This document shows positions 28,304 to 39,463 of a stretch of 64,000 nt of DNA, in pieces. A program made the translations under genes and the position numbers. Every line of letters begins with the position of its first letter. Position 1 is the first letter of the stretch. The stretch is from NCBI GenBank assembly GCA_963755695.1, contig CAVWLB010000010.1, positions 2,542,001 to 2,606,000 on the forward strand, given 5' to 3'. The DNA is from QHWT01 sp963755695. Lineage in GTDB: Bacteria > Acidobacteriota > Vicinamibacteria > Vicinamibacterales > 2-12-FULL-66-21. The notes beneath the pieces are model-generated. The model searched no databases and was not told where the DNA came from. It saw only the letters and a program-made list of their open reading frames with translations.

Positions 28304-29335
28304 GTGACGACTGTCGAAAGACGGCAGACCCAGGGGTCGGACGCGCGCGAGCGTATTCACGGCTACCTGGAGCGAAGCGGCCTCGCCGCCGGGAACCCGC
28401 GGGTGGTGGGGCTGACCGGCGATGCGTCGGATCGGCGCTACTTCCGCGTGCTCAGGCCCGACGCGCCGTCGTTCGTGCTCGCGCTCTATGCGGCACCGTT
28501 CGACGTCCGAACGCTGCCGTTCGTCAATGTCGCCACGCTGATGGCGAAGATGCCCGTGCCGATTCCCGCGGTTCTCGGCCACGCGGACGATCTCGGCGTG
28601 CTGGCGCTCGAAGATCTCGGCGACGTCACACTGCAGGCGCATCTGGGTGCGGCCAGTCCGGCCGAACACGCGGCACTGTATCGCCAGGCGGTTGCGCTCA
28701 TCGCCACGCTCCAACGCCGGGGCGCCGACCTCGCCTCGGCCGACTACCTCCCTTACGGCATTGCGTTCGACGTCGAGAAGCTGACGTGGGAGCTCGATTT
28801 CTTCACCAAGCATTTTCTCGAGGCGTATCGCGGGGTGATGCTCTCGCCGGGGCAGCGCGACGCGCTCAGTGCGGAGTTTGCCCTGCTCGTAAACACCCTC
28901 GCGAACGAACCGCGCGTGCTGTGCCATCGCGACTATCACAGCCGCAACCTGATGCTGCACGAGTCGCAGCTCTACATCATTGATTTTCAGGATGCGCGGA
29001 TGGGCCCCGATACCTACGACCTGGTCTCGCTGCTCCGCGACTCGTACGTCGATCTTCCCGACCAGACCGTCGACGAGCTGCTCGCCTATTTCCTGGCGCT
29101 CAAGGGGTTCACGGGATCGGAACGCGAGTTCCGCAACCGTTTCGACACGATGGCCCTTCAGCGCAACCTGAAGGCGCTGGGCACCTTTGGCTATCAGACG
29201 ACGGCGCGGCGCAACCCCGTCTACATCCAGTACATTCCACGCACGCTGAAATACGTTCGGGACAACCTGGACCACCAGCCGCAGTTCGGCCGCATGCGAG
29301 ACCTTCTCGCCACGTATGTAGAAGAATTCAGGTGA
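28304..29335 (+). CDS. Aminoglycoside-phosphotransferase-fold sugar kinase, AmgK-like
   Basis: A 343-aa protein with a GTG start at 28304, one base after the MurU-like stop. The fold is clear: GDASDRRYFRVLRPD, VLALEDLGDVTLQAHL, the Brenner catalytic loop VLCHRDYHSRNLML and metal-binding IIDFQDARMGPDTYDLVSLL. In P. putida, AmgK phosphorylates the anomeric position of MurNAc/GlcNAc, feeding MurU. The closely spaced gene pair makes that the leading hypothesis. An alternative is a generic sugar or choline kinase. A sugar isomerase/epimerase-fold gene follows 80 bp later. Confidence 0.75.
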   Translation: MTTVERRQTQGSDARERIHGYLERSGLAAGNPRVVGLTGDASDRRYFRVLRPDAPSFVLALYAAPFDVRTLPFVNVATLMAKMPVPIPAVLGHADDLGVLALEDLGDVTLQAHLGAASPAEHAALYRQAVALIATLQRRGADLASADYLPYGIAFDVEKLTWELDFFTKHFLEAYRGVMLSPGQRDALSAEFALLVNTLANEPRVLCHRDYHSRNLMLHESQLYIIDFQDARMGPDTYDLVSLLRDSYVDLPDQTVDELLAYFLALKGFTGSEREFRNRFDTMALQRNLKALGTFGYQTTARRNPVYIQYIPRTLKYVRDNLDHQPQFGRMRDLLATYVEEFR

Positions 29336-29414
29336 CCCTAAGCCGGCCTGAAGGTCGGGCTTGCTGGTGGCGGTGTACAATGGGAGGTTCCGGGACATCG
29401 CAACAGCGGACCCT

Positions 29415-30248
29415 ATGCAGTTCGGCATCTCCACGCACCTGTATCACCACCAACGGCTGAGCCGAGAGCATCTGGCCGAGATTGCGGCGTACGGTTTCGA
29501 AGCGGTCGAGGTGTTCGCAACCCGCAGCCACTTCGATTACCACGATCCAGCTGCAATCGATCGGCTCGCGCAATGGCTGAAGGAGACCGGCCTCAGATTG
29601 CATGGCATCCACGCGCCGATCACCGATCGACTGTCGCCGCCGGACCAGTGGGGAGAGGTCATCTCCAATGCGGTGACCGACGGAGCGAAGCGCCAGGCGG
29701 CGGTACGTGAAACCGACGTTGCCCTGAACATCGCGCGGGCGATCCCGGCGAACGTGTTCGTCGTGCACCTTGGCACGCCGAAGCCGCAAGGGGGCGAGAA
29801 CAACCGAACGGCGGCGTTCCGGAGCATCGAAGAGATCTGCCGGCTGGCCGCACCTGTCGGTGTCCGTGTCGCGATCGAGGTGATACCGAACGAACTGTCG
29901 GACGCGCACGCGCTGGTGACGCTGCTCGAGGGCGACCTCGATGCGCCGCACGCCGGCATCTGCCTCGACTTCGGGCACGCGTTCCTGATGGGGGACCTAC
30001 CGGACATCGTGGAAACCGTGGCCGAGCACGTCATCACCACCCACGTGCACGACAACGACCGGAAGCAGGACGACCACCTGGTTCCGTTCGACGGGAAGAT
30101 CGACTGGGACTCGGCGCTGATGTCGATGCAGAAGATTGGTTTCGACGGCACCTACCTGATGGAGTTGCGAAATACGAGCGACCCCGCGACCGTGCTGGAT
30201 CACGCGCGCCGCGCCCGTCAACGGTTCGAAAAGCTGCTGGCCTATTGA
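29415..30248 (+). CDS. Sugar phosphate isomerase/epimerase family (AP-endonuclease-2 TIM barrel)
   Basis: The start is set at 29415 (MQFGISTHLYHHQRLSREHL), where the TIM-barrel strand 1 begins; an upstream ATG at 29361 adds a non-homologous 18 residues. The 277-aa product contains the metal-site segments FEAVEVFATRSHFDYHD, LRLHGIHAPI, NVFVVHLGTP, VAIEVIPNE, GICLDFGHAFL, TTHVHDNDRKQDDH and YLMELRN, matching xylose-isomerase-like divalent-metal enzymes. The substrate cannot be read from sequence. Position between the sugar-kinase pair and asnS does not settle it. Confidence 0.8.
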   Translation: MQFGISTHLYHHQRLSREHLAEIAAYGFEAVEVFATRSHFDYHDPAAIDRLAQWLKETGLRLHGIHAPITDRLSPPDQWGEVISNAVTDGAKRQAAVRETDVALNIARAIPANVFVVHLGTPKPQGGENNRTAAFRSIEEICRLAAPVGVRVAIEVIPNELSDAHALVTLLEGDLDAPHAGICLDFGHAFLMGDLPDIVETVAEHVITTHVHDNDRKQDDHLVPFDGKIDWDSALMSMQKIGFDGTYLMELRNTSDPATVLDHARRARQRFEKLLAY

Positions 30249-30250
30249 AC

Positions 30251-31544
30251 ATGCAGACCTACATCGAGGACATCGCCAGCACATGAGGGAGCGCAGGTCC
30301 GCCTCCGCGGGTGGCTGCACAATCGGCGTTCGAGCGGCAAGATTCATTTCCTGACGCTGCGCGACGGCTCCGGGTTCATCCAGTGCGTGATGTCGAAACA
30401 GGCCGTCGGCGAGGAGATGTTCAAGCGCGCCGACCATCTCACGCAGGAGAGCGCGATCATCGTCGAGGGCACCGCACGGGCGGATTCGCGTGCGCCCGGC
30501 GGCTTCGAGGTCGACGTCACGTCGCTCGAAATCGTCTCGGAGGCGAAGGACTATCCGATCACCCCGAAGGAGCACGGCGTCGATTACCTGATGGACCGCC
30601 GGCACCTCTGGATTCGCTCGCAGCGCCAGCAGGCGATTCTGCGCGTCCGCCACGAGGTGATCAACGCGATCCGCGACTTCTTCAACAACCGTGGCTTCAT
30701 CCTCGCCGACACGCCAATCTTCACGCCGGCGGCGTGCGAAGGCACTACGACGCTGTTCCCGGTGCAGTACTTCGAGGACGCGACCGCGTACCTGACCCAG
30801 AGCGGACAGCTCTACAACGAGGCCAACGCGATGGCGCTCGGCCGCGTCTACTCGTTCGGTCCGACCTTCCGCGCGGAGAAATCGAAGACCCGCCGTCACC
30901 TCACGGAATTCTGGATGGTCGAGCCGGAAATGGCCTACGCCACGCTCGACGATGTGATGCAGCTCGCCGAAGATCTCGTGGTCTCCGTCGTCGGCCGCGC
31001 GCTGGACAATCGCAAGCGCGAATTGCAGGCGCTCGAGCGGGACGTCTCGAAACTGGAGAAGGTCCAGGCACCGTTCCCGCGCATTTCATACGACCAGGCG
31101 GCCGAGATCCTGAAGAAGAAGGAGCTGCCGTTCGAGTGGGGCGGCGATTTCGGCGCGCCGGACGAGACGGCGCTCTCGGAGGAATTCGATCGCCCCATCT
31201 GCGTGCATCGGTATCCGGCGGCGGTGAAGGCGTTTTACATGAAGCCCGATCCGGATCGCCCGGAGGTGGCGCTCGGCGTCGACGTCCTGGCTCCGGAGGG
31301 CTACGGCGAGATCATCGGCGGCGGCGAACGGCTTGCCGACTACGACCTTCTGCTGCAGCGCATCAAGGAACACAGCCTGCCCCAGGAGGCGTTCGAGTGG
31401 TATCTCGACTTGCGCCGGTATGGAACCGTACCTCACGGCGGGTTCGGGATGGGCATCGAGCGCGTGGTCAGCTGGATCTGTGGGCTCGAACATCTGCGCG
31501 AAGCGATCCCCTATCCACGCATGTTGTATCGCCTTTACCCGTGA
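30251..31544 (+). CDS. asnS: Asparaginyl-tRNA synthetase, one frameshift
   Basis: This class II aminoacyl-tRNA synthetase charges tRNA-Asn. The start at 30251 (MQTYIEDIAST) is two bases after the previous stop. One base appears to be missing near 30283, after which the anticodon-binding OB domain reads VRLRGWLHNRRSSGKIHFL. Class II motif 1 lies around VINAIRDFFNNRGFILADTP, motif 2 in FGPTFRAEKSKTRRHL and motif 3 in GGFGMGIERVVSWICG. TPAACEGTTTLFPVQY and QSGQLYNEANA identify AsnRS rather than AspRS. Restored length is 431 aa, which is normal. The gene is followed by a heptamer block and then rimO. Confidence 0.92.
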
Positions 31545-31546
31545 CG

Positions 31547-31626
31547 AATCGCCAATCGGGAATCCCGAAGTCGGCAGTCGCCAATCGGTAGTCCGTGAAT
31601 CGGCAATCTGCAGTCTGCAATCGTCA
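31547..31626. repeat. Heptamer repeat (gccaatc/ggcagtc) between asnS and rimO
   Basis: Eleven units can be read: gccaatc gggaatc ccgaagtc ggcagtc gccaatc ggtagtc cgtgaatc ggcaatc tgcagtc tgcaatc gtcaatg. The last unit supplies the ATG of rimO. It is one of the clearest examples of period 7 with free variation of the flanks and conserved a(a/g)tc. Confidence 0.9.
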
Positions 31627-33099
31627 ATGAAAATTGGTTTCATCTCCCTCGGTTGTCCCAAGAACCTCGTCGACGGCGAGGTCATGCTCGGCATCGCCCA
31701 GCAGGCGGGCCATGAGATCACACCCGCCGCGGATGAAGCGGACGTGCTCGTGGTGAACACCTGCGCGTTCATCGACAAGGCAAAGCAGGAATCGATCGAC
31801 GCGATCCTCGAGATGGCTGGCAAGAAGCGGGACGGCCGCTGCACGCGCCTGGTCGTCACCGGCTGCCTCGCCGAGCGGTACCGCGAAGAGTTGAAGAAGG
31901 AGATTCCCGAGATCGACGCGGTGCTGGGAACGGGCGAGGTGCCGCAGATACTTAGTGCGATCGAGCCGAGGCCCGAGGCCCGAGGCCCGAAGCCCGAACA
32001 TGCGATAGAGCCAAGGAGCGAGGCCCGAGGTGCGAGACCCGGCCACTGGGGCAATGCGGTCCCGCTGACCTTCCATCGCAAGACTCGCAGCGGGTCCAGC
32101 GAAACCAGAACCCCGGACCTCGGATGTCGGACCTCGGATCTCGGACCTCGACACCGTCCTACCTACCTCTACGACGCCGACACGCCGCGCCTTCACACGA
32201 CGCCGCGGCACTTTGCCTACGTGAAGATTGCCGAAGGCTGCGATTACACCTGTGCGTTCTGCATCATTCCAACGCTTCGTGGCGAGTATCGCAGCCGAAC
32301 GCCGAATTCGATCGTGCGCGAGGCGCGGGCGCTCGCCGAACGGGGCGTCAAGGAGCTGCTGCTCATCTCGCAGGACACGACCTTTTATGGAATCGATCGC
32401 GGAGATCGAGGTGCGCTTGCGCGGCTGTTGCGCGAGCTCAACGCCGTCGACGGCATCGAATGGATCCGCCTCCTGTACCTCTATCCCACGACGATTACGC
32501 GACGACGTGCTCGCCGCGATGGCCGAGTGCGAGAAGGTTTGCCGCTACATCGACCTGCCGCTGCAGCACGCGTCGGCGGACGTGCTGAAGCGGATGCGGC
32601 GTCCCGGCAATCGCAGAACCTACGACAAGCTGCTCGGACGGATCCGCGAGCGCGTTCCGGGCGTCACACTGAGAACTACCTTCATCGTGGGATTCCCGGG
32701 CGAGACCGAGGCAGGAGTTCGCCGAGCTCGAGGGGTTCGTGCGAACGATACCCGCTTCGACCATCATCGGCGTGTTCACGTATTCGCACGAGGAAGGCAC
32801 GCGGGCGTTCGCGGCGAAAGACGACGTGCCGGCGGCGACGAAGCGGAAGCGGCGCGAGCGACTCATGAAGCGCCAGCAGCGCATCGTCGACGGCGGCTCA
32901 GCAGTCGCGGGTCGGAACCGAATCGGCCGTGCTGATCGACGGTCGGTCGGCAGAGCACGAGCTGGTCCTGCAGGGACGACTGGAAGGTCAGGCCCCGGAT
33001 ATCGACCCGGTGGTCTATCTGACCGATTGCGACCCGTCGAGCTTGCTGTCCGCGGCAGCCTCGGTCCGGGCCCGAATCGTCGGGGCGAGACGGGTATGA
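31627..33099 (+). CDS. rimO: Ribosomal protein S12 methylthiotransferase, repeat insertion plus frameshifts
   Basis: This radical-SAM enzyme adds beta-methylthio to Asp of S12. The N-terminal UPF0004 domain is intact: ISLGCPKNLVDGE, VVNTCAFIDKAKQES and VVTGCLAERY carry its three iron-sulfur cysteines. The radical-SAM CxxxCxxC follows in GCDYTCAFCIIP. Between them about 65 extra residues are encoded by two heptamer-repeat blocks (EPRPEARGPKPE ... RTPDLGCRTSDLGPR) in frame. Single surplus bases break the frame near 32497, 32713 and 32892. The restored TRAM-like tail (VYLTDCDPSSLL) runs to a TGA at 33097-33099; one more shift there would give GYDLAGDSLFG, the more usual ending. The start ATG belongs to the preceding repeat. 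Confidence 0.88.
31961..32150. repeat. Two heptamer blocks inserted in the rimO coding sequence
   Basis: Block one (31966-32040) repeats gaggccc/gaagccc. Block two (32113-32150) repeats cggacct cggatgt cggacct cggatct cggacct. Both are stop-free in the rimO frame and lie exactly in the interdomain linker, between the UPF0004 and radical-SAM domains. Confidence 0.9.
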
Positions 33100-33115
33100 C
33101 CTCGCTGGCGACAGC

Positions 33116-33142
33116 CTGTTTGGATCTGCTGATACGTATAAT
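33116..33142 (+). promoter_or_regulatory. Promoter for the rimP-nusA-infB operon
   Basis: A perfect TATAAT at 33137-33142 has a weak CTGTTT at 33116-33121 (15-bp spacer). It overlaps the region just after the rimO end and is followed within 30 bp by an attenuator-like hairpin, the arrangement expected at this operon. The -10 element is clear; the -35 is doubtful. Confidence 0.55.
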
Positions 33143-33169
33143 GTGGTGCCGTGTTGCGAGGTTTTTCCT

Positions 33170-33197
33170 AGTGGGCCGGTGCCCACTTTTTGTTTTT
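33170..33197 (+). terminator. Attenuator-like hairpin in the rimP leader
   Basis: A perfect 7-bp stem agtgggc / gcccact with loop cggt is followed by tttttgttttt. It sits between the promoter and rimP. A rho-independent-type attenuator in the rimP leader is known from gamma-proteobacteria (the rimP leader element), so premature termination controlling the operon is a reasonable inference here. Confidence 0.75.
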
Positions 33198-33209
33198 CAG
33201 GGGTCAATC

Positions 33210-33719
33210 GTCACGGCGAGACCTGAACAGTTCGCCAAGCTTCGCGAGGCGGCCGAACGGGTGGCGCGCAGCCACGGCCTCGAGATCTTCGACGTGCAGC
33301 TGCGGCGCGAGCCGATCGGGATGGTGCTGCGGGTCGTCATCGATCGCCCGGCGACCGGCGCGAGTGGAAGCACCCGAGGACAGCGTCGGCATCGAAGACT
33401 GCCAGCGGGTCAGCCAGGACTTGAGCGCGCTGCTCGACGTCGAGGACGAGTTCGGGCAGCAGGAGCTCGGAGGAAACCTACACGCTGGAAGTGTCGTCGC
33501 CCGGGCTCGACCGTCCGCTGCGGCACGAGGCGGATTACCGGCGCTTCGACGGGCCGGCTCGCCAAGGTCGTCACGACGGAGCCGATCGAGCGGCAGTCGG
33601 CGTTCGCCGGGCGGATCGCGGGCGTCGAGGACGGCAGCGTCCTGCTCGAAGAAGGACGCAAGACGCACCGGGTGCCGCTCGCGAAGATCAAGCGCGCGCA
33701 CCTGGACGTGGAATTCTAG
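33210..33719 (+). CDS. rimP: Ribosome maturation factor RimP, frameshifts
   Basis: RimP assists 30S assembly. No ordinary start codon is present in frame. Homology begins at (V)TARPEQFAKLREAAERVA at 33210, where a GTC stands in place of the expected GTG/ATG, so the first base(s) may be misread. Breaks near 33370, 33473 and 33553 each look like one surplus base. The restored order LEIFDVQLRREPIGMVLRV, VGIEDCQRVSQDLSALLDVE, TLEVSSPGLDRPLR and IKRAHLDVEF is that of complete RimP (about 165 aa). It stands first in the canonical operon, behind a promoter and attenuator hairpin. Confidence 0.86.
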   Translation, partial: VTARPEQFAKLREAAERVARSHGLEIFDVQLRREPIGMVLRVVIDRPATGASGSTRGQRRHRRLPAGQPGLERAARRRGRVRAAGARRKPTRWKCRRPGSTVRCGTRRITGASTGRLAKVVTTEPIERQSAFAGRIAGVEDGSVLLEEGRKTHRVPLAKIKRAHLDVEF

Positions 33720-33727
33720 CGCGCCAG

Positions 33728-33782
33728 CCTCGCAGCAGCGAGCTGGGAGTTGGGCGCTGGCAGGCCGTTAGCTGGTAACTGA
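33728..33782. repeat. Heptamer-period repeat between rimP and nusA
   Basis: Units agctggg agttggg cgctggc aggccgtt agctggt aactgat end just two bases before the nusA ATG. The period is 7 with one 8-nt unit. Confidence 0.75.
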
Positions 33783-33783
33783 T

Positions 33784-35000
<1,217 letters not shown>

Positions 35001-35068
35001 GCGATTCGTCCGCAGGATGGCGACGCCAGCGAGAGCGGAAGGACAGAACAACCATAGAGGTAGTTTAT

Positions 35069-37900
35069 TTGGCAACAGTTCGGATCTACAAAGTCGCGGA
35101 GCTGCTCAACACCACGAGCCAGGAAGTGATCGCGCTGCTGAAGCGGGACCACGGCATCGAGGTGAAGAGCGCGTCGAGCACGATCGAAGAGGTCGTGGCG
35201 CGGGAGTTCGTCGGCACGTCTGGCGCGGCAGCGCGGCATCAAGGTGCCGTCGAACGCGTCGTTCGCCGACGCGCCGGCCCCTGCGCCGCGGCGGCCTGAA
35301 GAAGACCGCCGGTCGCGCGCCCGAGCCGCCGAAGCCGGCGGCGCCGGCGATGCCGGCGCCGCGCCTGGTCAAGACGGCCAAGCCCGCGGCTCCTCCGGCC
35401 GAACCGGCTCCGGCAGCCCGCGCCGCTGACACCGGAAACCATCGCACCGCCGGCGCCAGTCTCGAGTCGAAGTCGAAGCCGGCCCCGGCACCGCCGACTC
35501 CCGAGCCGCGAGCCTGTGGTCTGCCCCGGCGCCGAAGCTCACCCGGTCGAGGTACCGGCACCGCCGCCGGCGGTTCCACCGCCTGCGCCAGAAATGCCAG
35601 CCGCTGCCGCCAGCGTGGAAGCCGCCTCCTGGCCAACCGGCGCCCGCGCCGTCTCACGTCGGCGTTCCGCCGCCGCCGGTCGCCCGTCCGGTGACACCAC
35701 ACTCGACCGGCCGGATCGTGCCGCCGACGCTGCGGCTGCGCGTCGAAGATCCGCGGACAGGTCAGGCGCCGCCAGCGCCGCCGCGGCGCCCGTCCTGGTC
35801 CGTCCGCCGCAGCCGACCACGCCGCCGCCGGCACCAACCGGCAATCTGAGCCGACCGCCTGGCGCAAAGCCCGGACCCGGCCCCGGCACACCCGCTGCGT
35901 CCGCAGGGCCCGCGCCCGGTTGGACCGCCGCCGTCACGGCCGCAGGCTCCGATGGGCGGGCCGCGTCCGCTGCCGTCGCAGCCGGTGCGTCCGAACGCAG
36001 CCTCCAGCGTCCGCCGATGCCTGGCTATCGTCCGCCGCCACCGCGTCCGTCGGGTCCGCGATCGTCGGGTCCGCGCCGCGAATCGGTCGCGCGGGTTCCG
36101 GCTGCGCCCGCCGAGCGGCCGCGCCGCCGCCGATCACCCGCACCATCACGCTCGCTGAGGGCATGACCGTTTCCGATCTCGCGGCGAAGCTCGACGTCAA
36201 GGCGAAGGACGTCCTGAAGAAGCTGATGGACAAGCGCATGATGATGACCATCAACAGCACGCTCGACACCGAGACCGCATCCATGATCGCGCGCGAGTTC
36301 GGCGCGGACGTGAAGATGCAGTCGTTCGAAGAGGAGCTGCTGCAGGTCGAGGCCGAGGAATCGCGCGCCGAGGATCTGGTCACACGCGGCCCGGTCGTCA
36401 CCGTCATGGGCCACGTCGACCACGGCAAGACGACGCTGCTCGACGCGATCCGCGAGACGCGCGTCGCCGAGCGCGAAGCCGGCGGCATCACCCAGCACAT
36501 CGGCGCCTACGCGGTGCAGGTGGGCGACCGCAACGTCGTGTTCCTCGACACGCCGGGCCACGAGGCCTTCACGATGATGCGCGCGCGCGGCGCCCGGGTC
36601 ACCGACGTGGTCGTCCTGGTCGTCGCGGCCGACGACGGCGTCATGCCGCAGACGAGGGAGGCGATCGATCACGCGCGCGCGGCGAACGTGCCAATCCTCG
36701 TCGCGATCAACAAGATCGACAAGCCGAACGCCAACCCCGATCGCGTCAAGAAGGAGCTGTCGGATCTCGGGCTGGTGCCGGAAGACTGGGGCGGTCAGAC
36801 CGTCACGGTCGCCGGTCTCGGCGAAGAAGCGCGAGAACATTCCCGCGCTGCTCGAGATGGTGCTGCTCGTCACCGAGCTGAGCGAGCTGAAGGCGAACCC
36901 GAAGCGCAACGCATCGGGCACCGTGCTCGAAGCCAAGCTGGACAAGGGACGCGGACCGGTGGCCACGATCCTCGTGCAGGACGGCACGCTGCGCGTCGGC
37001 GACACGTTCATCGCCGGCACCATCGTCGGCAAGGTGCGCGCGCTGATCGACGATCGCGGCAAGTCGATCAAGAGCGCGCCGCCGGCGACGCCGGTCGAAG
37101 TGCTCGGTCTCGGCGGGCTGCCGCAGCCGGGCGACGCGTTCCAGGCGCTGGCGGACGCGGCCAAGGCGCGCCAGATCGCGCATGTACCGGCAGACGCAGG
37201 CCAAGGACAAGGCGCTCGGCGCCAAGGGCGGCCGGCTCACGCTCGAATCGCTGCAGCAGCAGATTGCCGAAGGCGGCATGAAGGAGCTGCCGATCATCAT
37301 CAAGGCCGACGTGCAGGGCTCGGCCGAGGTGCTGGCCGACACGCTGACCAAGCTGAGCGACGAGCGCGTGAAGATCCGCATCATCCACAGCGGCGTCGGC
37401 GCGATCAACGAGTCGGACGTGCTGCTGGCGGCCGCGTCGAACGCGATCGTCATCGGCTTCAACGTGCGGCCCGATCGCAACGCCGCCGACGTCGCCGAGC
37501 GCGACAAGGTCGACATCCGCCTCCACTCGGTCATCTACAACGTCGTCGACGAGATGAAGAAGGCGATGACCGGCCTCCTCGAGCCGACGCTGCGCGAAGT
37601 GCGGATCGGCAGCGCCGAAGTGCGCGAAACGTTCAAGGTGCCCGAAGTTCGGCACGATCGCCGGCTGCATGGTCACCGAAGGGCGCATCACCCGCTCGGG
37701 CGACACGCAGGCGCGGCTGCTGCGCGACAACGTGGTCATCCACGAAGGCAAGATCGGCTCGCTGCGCCGCTTCAAGGACGACGTGTCCGAGGTGAAGGCC
37801 GGGCTTCGAGTGCGGCATCGGCTTCGAGAAGTACAACGACATCAAGGTCGGCGACGTCATCGAGGCCTTCGTCGTCGAGCGCGTCGCGGCGACGGTATAG
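35069..37900 (+). CDS. infB: Translation initiation factor IF-2, frameshifts
   Basis: IF-2 places fMet-tRNA on the 30S subunit and drives subunit joining with GTP. The start is TTG at 35069 (MATVRIYKVAELLNTTSQEV, the first IF2_N domain). A very long Pro/Ala-rich region (about 35250-36130) is too shifted to read reliably. The second IF2_N domain begins near 36160. The GTPase then shows G1 GHVDHGKTTL (about 36408), G3 DTPGHEAF and G4 NKIDKP. Surplus bases near 36814, 37183, 37645 and 37806 break the core. Restored domains II-IV follow (VLGLGGLPQPGDAF, IIIKADVQGSAEVL, GTIAGCMVTEGRI). Total is about 940 aa. The TAG is at 37898-37900. Confidence 0.9.
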
Positions 37901-37930
37901 ACCGCTGCGGAAAGGCGGCGTCGACTGCAG

Positions 37931-38297
37931 ATGGCAAACCGGCCAGACCGCGTAGGCGATCAGATTCGGAGCGAGCTCGCGCAGCTCATCGCGCGTGAGG
38001 TGCACGATCCCGGCGTCGGCTTCCTGACGCTGACCCAGGTCAAGGTCACGTCCGGACCTGCAGCTCGCGCGCGTCTACTACACGTCGCTGGGCGACGAGA
38101 AGGCGCAGCGCGAGACCGCCAAGGCGCTCGGGCGGGCGACGCCGTTTCTGCGCCGCCAGCTCGGCCAGCGGATCCGGCTCCGCCGCGTGCCGGAGCTGCG
38201 AGTTCTTCTACGACGAATCCATCGCGCAGCACGATCGCATCGAGCAGATCCTGCAGGAGCTGAAGGCAGAGCGGCACGAACCAGGCATCGGACGCCG
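37931..38297 (+). CDS. rbfA: Ribosome-binding factor A, frameshifts, end uncertain
   Basis: This 30S maturation factor starts at 37931 (MANRPDRVGDQIRSELAQLI). A surplus base near 38052 and another near 38203 split it. The restored protein reads VHDPGVGFLTLTQVKVTS, LARVYYTSLGDEKAQ, LRRQLGQRIRLRRVPELEF and DESIAQHDRIEQILQEL, the KH-type RbfA pattern. The frame after LKAERHEPGIGR stays open into the next gene, so a further indel probably hides the real stop just before 38298; the end coordinate is approximate. Confidence 0.82.
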
Positions 38298-39307
38298 ATG
38301 GACCCCGACGTCGAGCGAGCGCAGTTCGCGTCGACTGAGATCTGCGACGCGATCCACGCGCGGCGGCGGTTCCTGATCACCTCACACGCGCGTCCCGACG
38401 GCGACTCAATCGGCTCGCAGCTGGCGATGGCCTACGCGCTCGACGCGCTGGGCAAGGAAGTCCGCATCGTCAACGCCGATCCCGCGCCCGATCACTACCT
38501 CGAGTTCCCCGGCGTCGACCGCATCGAGATCGCCCGCGAGGTCGGTCGAGACCGATGCGGAGGCGCTGATCGTGATGGAGTCGGGAGATCTCGCGCGCAC
38601 CGGCGTGCACGGGCTCGACGGACGCTTCACGATCAACATCGATCACCACCAGGGCAACACCCACTACGGCGACGCTCAACTGGCTGGACGAGTCAGCGGC
38701 GGCGTGCGGCGAGCTGGTGTTCGAGCTGATCCAGCGCGCTCGGCGTGCCGCTGACGATCGAGATCGCGACGCACGTCTACCTGGCGATCCTGACCGACAC
38801 CGGATCGTTCCATCACTCCAACATCACGCCCAAGCACGTTCGACATCTGCCGGCAGACGGTGGAGGCCGGCGTGAACCCGGCGGCAATGGCGCGGCGGGT
38901 GTTCGACAGCAACAGCTTCGGCAAGCTGAAGTTGATCGGCGCGCTGCTCGACGAGATGGATCTGCTCGACGAGGGACGCCTCGCGGTGATGTACCTCAAC
39001 GACGACATCCTCAACGCGACCGGCACGACCTACAACGACACCGAGGGGCTGATCAACCTGCCGCTGACCGCGCGCGAGATCCAGGCGGTGGTCTTCTTCA
39101 AGCTCGGAGCCGACGGCGACATCCGGATCAGCATGCGATCGAAGTACGACGTCGACGTCCGTGCCGTGGCCAGCCGTCATGGCGGCGGCGGGCACAAGAA
39201 TGCCGCCGGCTTCACGGTCAAGGGGCCCGCTCGAAGCCGTGATCGACGGCATCCTGCAGGAAATCGTGACGGCCATCGAGCTCGGAATCCAGACGCGGCC
39301 CGAATAG
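38298..39307 (+). CDS. nrnA: DHH-family oligoribonuclease / pAp phosphatase (NrnA-like), frameshifts
   Basis: This degrades nanoRNAs and dephosphorylates 3',5'-pAp. The frame starts at 38298 (MDPDVERAQFASTEICDAIH). Motifs are ITSHARPDGDSIGSQLA (the metal site), INIDHHQGN (the DHH motif proper), ILTDTGSFHHSN and the DHHA1 signature ASRHGGGGHKNAAGF. Single surplus bases near 38544, 38668, 38735, 38839 and 39229 break the frame. The restored protein is about 335 aa and ends at 39307. Its place between rbfA and truB is the usual operon order in many phyla. Confidence 0.86.
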
Positions 39308-39311
39308 AACG

Positions 39312-39463
39312 GCTCGATGGCTCAAGGCATGAGCCGATTGAGACCTTGAGCCGGCCTAAGCTCTGAGTCCTGAGCCCTAAGCCATTCAGTGAGTCCCACT
39401 GAGCCGTGAGCTGTGTGAGCCCTGAGGCCATGAGCCTTGAGTCATGAGCCTTGAGCCATCTCT
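39312..39463. repeat. Large gagccnt heptamer block between nrnA and truB
   Basis: About 20 units of gagccat/gagcctt/gagccct and their inverse (ggctcaa) run across the gap. Opposed copies (ggctcaagg near 39323, ccttgagcc near 39437) allow hairpins. The final units carry the truB ATG and first codons. Confidence 0.9.

Noticed and set aside
31547..31626. CRISPR array
   Set aside because: The units are 7 nt with no spacers and no constant direct repeat of 24-40 nt; no cas gene is present.
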